Origin: an uncultured Ignavibacterium sp. | GTDB taxonomy: Bacteria > Bacteroidota > Ignavibacteria > Ignavibacteriales > Ignavibacteriaceae | Reading direction: 5' to 3' | DNA length: 35,694 nucleotides | Assembly (NCBI GenBank): GCA_937125135.1 | Contig: CAKZLD010000199.1 | Location: 1-35,694, forward strand | Shown here: positions 33,474 to 35,694 of the stretch, piece by piece | Position numbering within the stretch: position 1 is the stretch's first letter | How the letters are laid out: every line of letters starts with the position of its first letter | Translations under genes and position numbers: made by a program | Notes under the pieces: model-generated | Told to the model about the DNA's origin: nothing | The model's input: only the letters and a program-made list of their open reading frames with translations | Databases searched by the model: none

Positions 33474-34406
33474 TTAAAAAATAAAAGTAACTCCAATCTT
33501 GAATTGGTCGAAACTTAATGGTGACTCGCTGTTAAATGGCCAGTTCATTTTCTCTTGTCTCAATTCGTAGATGCCATAGGACAAGGCATTTTTCAAAACA
33601 AAAGATACTATTGGTGCAGCATAAGGAGACGAGTCAAATATTTTGTCAATAAAACTATCCAATAGTCTATGTGAAGCATGCTCTATTATTGAGCTTCCTG
33701 CCCATTTCCAGAAAAGTACTCTTTGAAAAACAATTTGTCTCTCATAAGAAAAATCTAACGCAAGATTTTCAAAAGCCTGAATTTTTATTCCACCCGAGCT
33801 ACTGTTACCAAATCTAAAAGTTTCATCATACATCTCCATAATTTTTCTGTCATTTATTCCGACTGAATTTGTATCATAAGCAAAATTTATTCTTGACCAG
33901 TTTAATGAGCTTTCTGTGTAAGGTATAATTGCAAATGATTGACTTAATTTATATCCATAGCCTCTCTGCTTTCCAAATCCGAATTTCCAGGTATCACTAT
34001 TTATATCTACAGAGGTTGAATTTTTATTTTTCAGGTATGAAGAGAAATTACTTATCGTGAAGTATTTGAAATTCTCTTTGATTAAATCTTCCTTATCAAA
34101 AATATTTTTTTGTTTGATAGTTCCAAGTTTTAATTCGAAGCTAATAGGATCTATCAAATTATTGGTAACAACATCTTTTCTTTTGAGCTGTGTTATGCCA
34201 TAATTCAGGGAAATTGCGGGCTTGTTTTTACTGCCTATAAAATCAAAATCAAAGTCAAAATCGTATTTTTTATCATGTTCCTCTGATTCCCATCTCCATT
34301 TTTTATCTTTAGTTTCTTCTGTTGTTTTAGTAGTATCCTCCTGCGAAAAAATAAATGAACTGAAAAAAAATACTATTGCAGCAACTGTGTAATAAATGTT
34401 TTTCAT
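33474..34406 (-). CDS. Exported beta-barrel-like protein with acidic repeat
   Basis: 310 residues. A signal peptide (about 1-21, ending FIFSQ) leads to a charged linker with a DFDFDFDF run at about residues 50-57, then many alternating strands (for example FKYFTISNFSSYL, WKFGFGKQRGYGYKLS) and a C-terminal FKIGVTFIF that ends in Phe. The terminal strand is typical of proteins put into the outer membrane by the BAM machinery. I recognise no named family. A GGAG site precedes the ATG. The run is acidic enough that metal binding is conceivable, but no ligand motif is evident. Confidence 0.65.
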   Translation of the reverse strand: MKNIYYTVAAIVFFFSSFIFSQEDTTKTTEETKDKKWRWESEEHDKKYDFDFDFDFIGSKNKPAISLNYGITQLKRKDVVTNNLIDPISFELKLGTIKQKNIFDKEDLIKENFKYFTISNFSSYLKNKNSTSVDINSDTWKFGFGKQRGYGYKLSQSFAIIPYTESSLNWSRINFAYDTNSVGINDRKIMEMYDETFRFGNSSSGGIKIQAFENLALDFSYERQIVFQRVLFWKWAGSSIIEHASHRLLDSFIDKIFDSSPYAAPIVSFVLKNALSYGIYELRQEKMNWPFNSESPLSFDQFKIGVTFIF

Positions 34407-34444
34407 TATATCTCCATTTTAATTTATTGATTTATTTTTCTGTA

Positions 34445-34452
34445 CAAACTTA
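34445..34452 (-). promoter_or_regulatory. Possible -7 element for the beta-barrel-like gene
   Basis: On the minus strand this is TAAGTTTG, an exact TAnnTTTG match, about 38 bp before the ATG at 34406. No TTTG is seen 19-21 bp upstream. Confidence 0.45.
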
Positions 34453-34627
34453 AGGTCTATCTATTTTTATGATTGAGAATAATACATAAACAATCAATAC
34501 AAGTGATGAACGGGTTTAAGTATTTAACAGTTTTAATTTTGTCAATAATCTTGCCAGAAAAAACTATTGAAATGATGTGCAATCAAAATATGATTTTGAA
34601 ATTGTATTATTAAATAGACACTATTAT

Positions 34628-34658
34628 TTTCATTCCAAAATTCTATTCAGTAATTTTG
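34628..34658 (+). promoter_or_regulatory. Bacteroidetes-type promoter of the PAP2 gene
   Basis: TTTC (34628-34631), one base from TTTG, then 19 bp, then TAATTTTG (34651-34658), an exact -7 consensus. It lies 22 bp before the ATG at 34681, and AAAGGA (34671-34676) is the ribosome binding site. Confidence 0.55.
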
Positions 34659-34680
34659 CCCTGACTTTTGAAAGGATTTT

Positions 34681-35238
34681 ATGTCTGAATTTTTATATTC
34701 AATTGACCTCGCTGTATTTTACTTTTTCAATCATTCATTATCGTTGCCTTTTTTAGATAAATTCTTTTCTATAATAACAAGTGTTAATAACTGGTTTATT
34801 ACTTATGTGATTTTGTTAGGAATAACCTGGAAATTTGGTGGTAAAAGAGGAAAGATAGCTGTAATCGTAACTTTAATTATGGTTGCGGTTACAGATCAAA
34901 CAGGATACAGATTGCTTAAGGAATTTTTTGCCAGACCAAGACCATGCGATGCTCTGACAGATGTTATTACTCCACTTGGATGTACAGGTACTTATTCGTT
35001 TCCTTCTAATCACGCACTTAATAACTTTGCAGCAGCAACTTATTTCTCTTTTCTTTTTCCAAAGTTCAGAGCTATTCTTTTTATAATAGCATCTTTAGTA
35101 GCCATTTCAAGAGTTTATTTGGGATTGCATTATCCGTCGGACATTATTGGAGGAGCAATCTTAGGTATTATATTCGGCTATATCTTTTCAGAATTAGTAC
35201 TGTTTATTGAAAACAAATTCAAATCAAAAAATAAATAA
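34681..35238 (+). CDS. PAP2-family membrane phosphatase
   Basis: 185 residues with about five membrane spans and all three lipid-phosphatase motifs: K-x6-RP (Lys80, Arg87-Pro88), PSNH (108-111; family PSGH) and SR-x5-H-x3-D (Ser143, Arg144, His150, Asp154). The His in the last motif is the nucleophile and His111 the acid/base. Undecaprenyl-diphosphate phosphatase (BacA-independent, PgpB/YbjG-type) or phosphatidylglycerophosphate phosphatase are the likely activities at the outer face of the inner membrane; the exact lipid cannot be read. It is followed 8 bp later by the DUF3298-type gene, probably in one operon. Confidence 0.9.
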   Translation: MSEFLYSIDLAVFYFFNHSLSLPFLDKFFSIITSVNNWFITYVILLGITWKFGGKRGKIAVIVTLIMVAVTDQTGYRLLKEFFARPRPCDALTDVITPLGCTGTYSFPSNHALNNFAAATYFSFLFPKFRAILFIIASLVAISRVYLGLHYPSDIIGGAILGIIFGYIFSELVLFIENKFKSKNK

Positions 35239-35246
35239 TCATCAAA

Positions 35247-35694
35247 ATGAAATATTTATTCATAATATGTTTAATACTAATTAAAAACATATTTGCAACA
35301 ACAGACAGTATCAAAGTTTTTTCGAATGATATTTATAAATGCAATGAAGATACTTCTGTATATGTTAAAATATCTTATCCTCAAATACGAGGAATGAAAA
35401 ACGCAGAGGTTCAGAATAAAATAAATTCATTTCTCAAAAATCAATTCCTTGAAGTTTTAAAAACTTATGAAGAGTTTGTCTCTGACTCAGAACCATTTGC
35501 TGACTATCCTGCAGACTGGGTATTTAGTTTTGAAACATCCTTTAAATTAACTTATCTGTCTAACGATTTTTTAAGCATCGTGATGGATCATTATGAGTTT
35601 ACAGGTGGAGCTCACGGAAATTATTTTCTGCAGGGTTTTAACTTTCGCTTATCCGATGGGAAAACATTTCAATTAAATGACATTATAAAGGAAA
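35247..35694 (+). CDS. DUF3298/DUF4163-type exported protein, partial
   Basis: The first 149 codons are present; the gene runs off the right edge. It starts at an ATG at 35247 with a short signal peptide (about 1-17, ending NIFA). The middle of the mature part has the DUF4163 opening with NDIYKCNEDTSVYVKISYP and the marker FTGGAHGNYF that leads into DUF3298 (RsiV-like). The family includes the extracellular part of the anti-sigma factor RsiV, which binds lysozyme, but here there is no N-terminal membrane anchor beyond the signal, so a lysozyme-sensing role is not implied. It lies 8 bp after the PAP2 gene. Confidence 0.75.
   Translation, partial: MKYLFIICLILIKNIFATTDSIKVFSNDIYKCNEDTSVYVKISYPQIRGMKNAEVQNKINSFLKNQFLEVLKTYEEFVSDSEPFADYPADWVFSFETSFKLTYLSNDFLSIVMDHYEFTGGAHGNYFLQGFNFRLSDGKTFQLNDIIKE

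Larger units (their letters stand above)
34407..34680. other. Divergent intergenic region, nothing beyond promoter elements
   Basis: The longest stretch without a gene in the window, 274 bp. It separates the minus-strand beta-barrel-like gene from the plus-strand PAP2 gene. It is AT-rich and shows the two promoter-like elements described at 34445 and 34628. I see no open reading frame, RNA gene, direct repeat or strong hairpin in it. Confidence 0.6.

Noticed and set aside
1-35694. tRNA or rRNA genes, CRISPR arrays, insertion sequences, prophage or attachment sites
   Set aside because: I looked on both strands and saw no regularly spaced repeats, transposase or integrase reading frames, or cloverleaf-like sequences.

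Overview
The window is a gene-dense, AT-rich bacterial chromosome segment with no tRNA, rRNA, insertion sequence, CRISPR array or integration scar that I can see. The likely source is a member of the Bacteroidota/Chlorobiota assemblage, most plausibly an Ignavibacteria-like lineage. The grounds are a secreted beta-helix protein with a type IX secretion (T9SS) C-terminal domain, several Bacteroidetes-type promoter elements (TAnnTTTG, sometimes with TTTG 19 bp upstream), a CrtYcd-type lycopene cyclase, a fused ADP-forming acyl-CoA synthetase, and many short exported proteins ending in aromatic beta-barrel-like C-termini. This placement is inference; no marker gene was compared.

Layout. (1) 1-750: the N-terminus of an SNase-like nuclease (minus strand, cut by the window edge) and a small exported beta-barrel-like protein. 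(2) 752-6423, minus strand: a tightly packed run transcribed lycopene cyclase -> carotenoid desaturase -> PlsC-like acyltransferase -> PabB-PabC fusion -> L-asparaginase, with overlaps or very short gaps. (3) 6484-9478: a CorA-type transporter with a variant signature motif and a large T9SS-exported beta-helix protein. (4) 9624-11977: a membrane-anchored CcmE-like OB-fold protein that lacks the haem-binding tail, directly joined to uvrB. (5) 11984-15772, minus strand: a five-gene run of isoaspartyl peptidase, DinB-like protein, short-chain dehydrogenase, Nudix hydrolase and TPR lipoprotein. (6) 15800-20564: a DUF2459 protein, then a DUF4159-DUF4175 pair, the latter ending in a very long Gln/Met-rich coiled coil. 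(7) 20627-25149: a signalling operon of PAS histidine kinase, NtrC-type sigma-54 activator, STAS protein and dual-receiver PP2C phosphatase. (8) 25146-29865, minus strand: translation genes (prfA, rlmB, hisS) with an unknown protein, a PtsN-like IIA protein and a TPR protein. (9) 30034-35694: folE, an ADP-forming acyl-CoA synthetase, a CBS-domain protein, an acidic beta-barrel-like protein, a PAP2 phosphatase and a truncated DUF3298-type protein.

The segments most worth following up are the signalling operon, which joins a two-component sigma-54 circuit to a partner-switching pair without a visible anti-sigma kinase; the carotenoid run, which lacks a phytoene synthase but carries a lipid-type acyltransferase; the truncated CcmE-like protein next to uvrB; and the DUF4159-DUF4175 pair. 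Everything else reads as ordinary housekeeping. The longest stretch without a gene is 34407-34680, which holds promoter-like elements on both strands and no other feature that I recognise.
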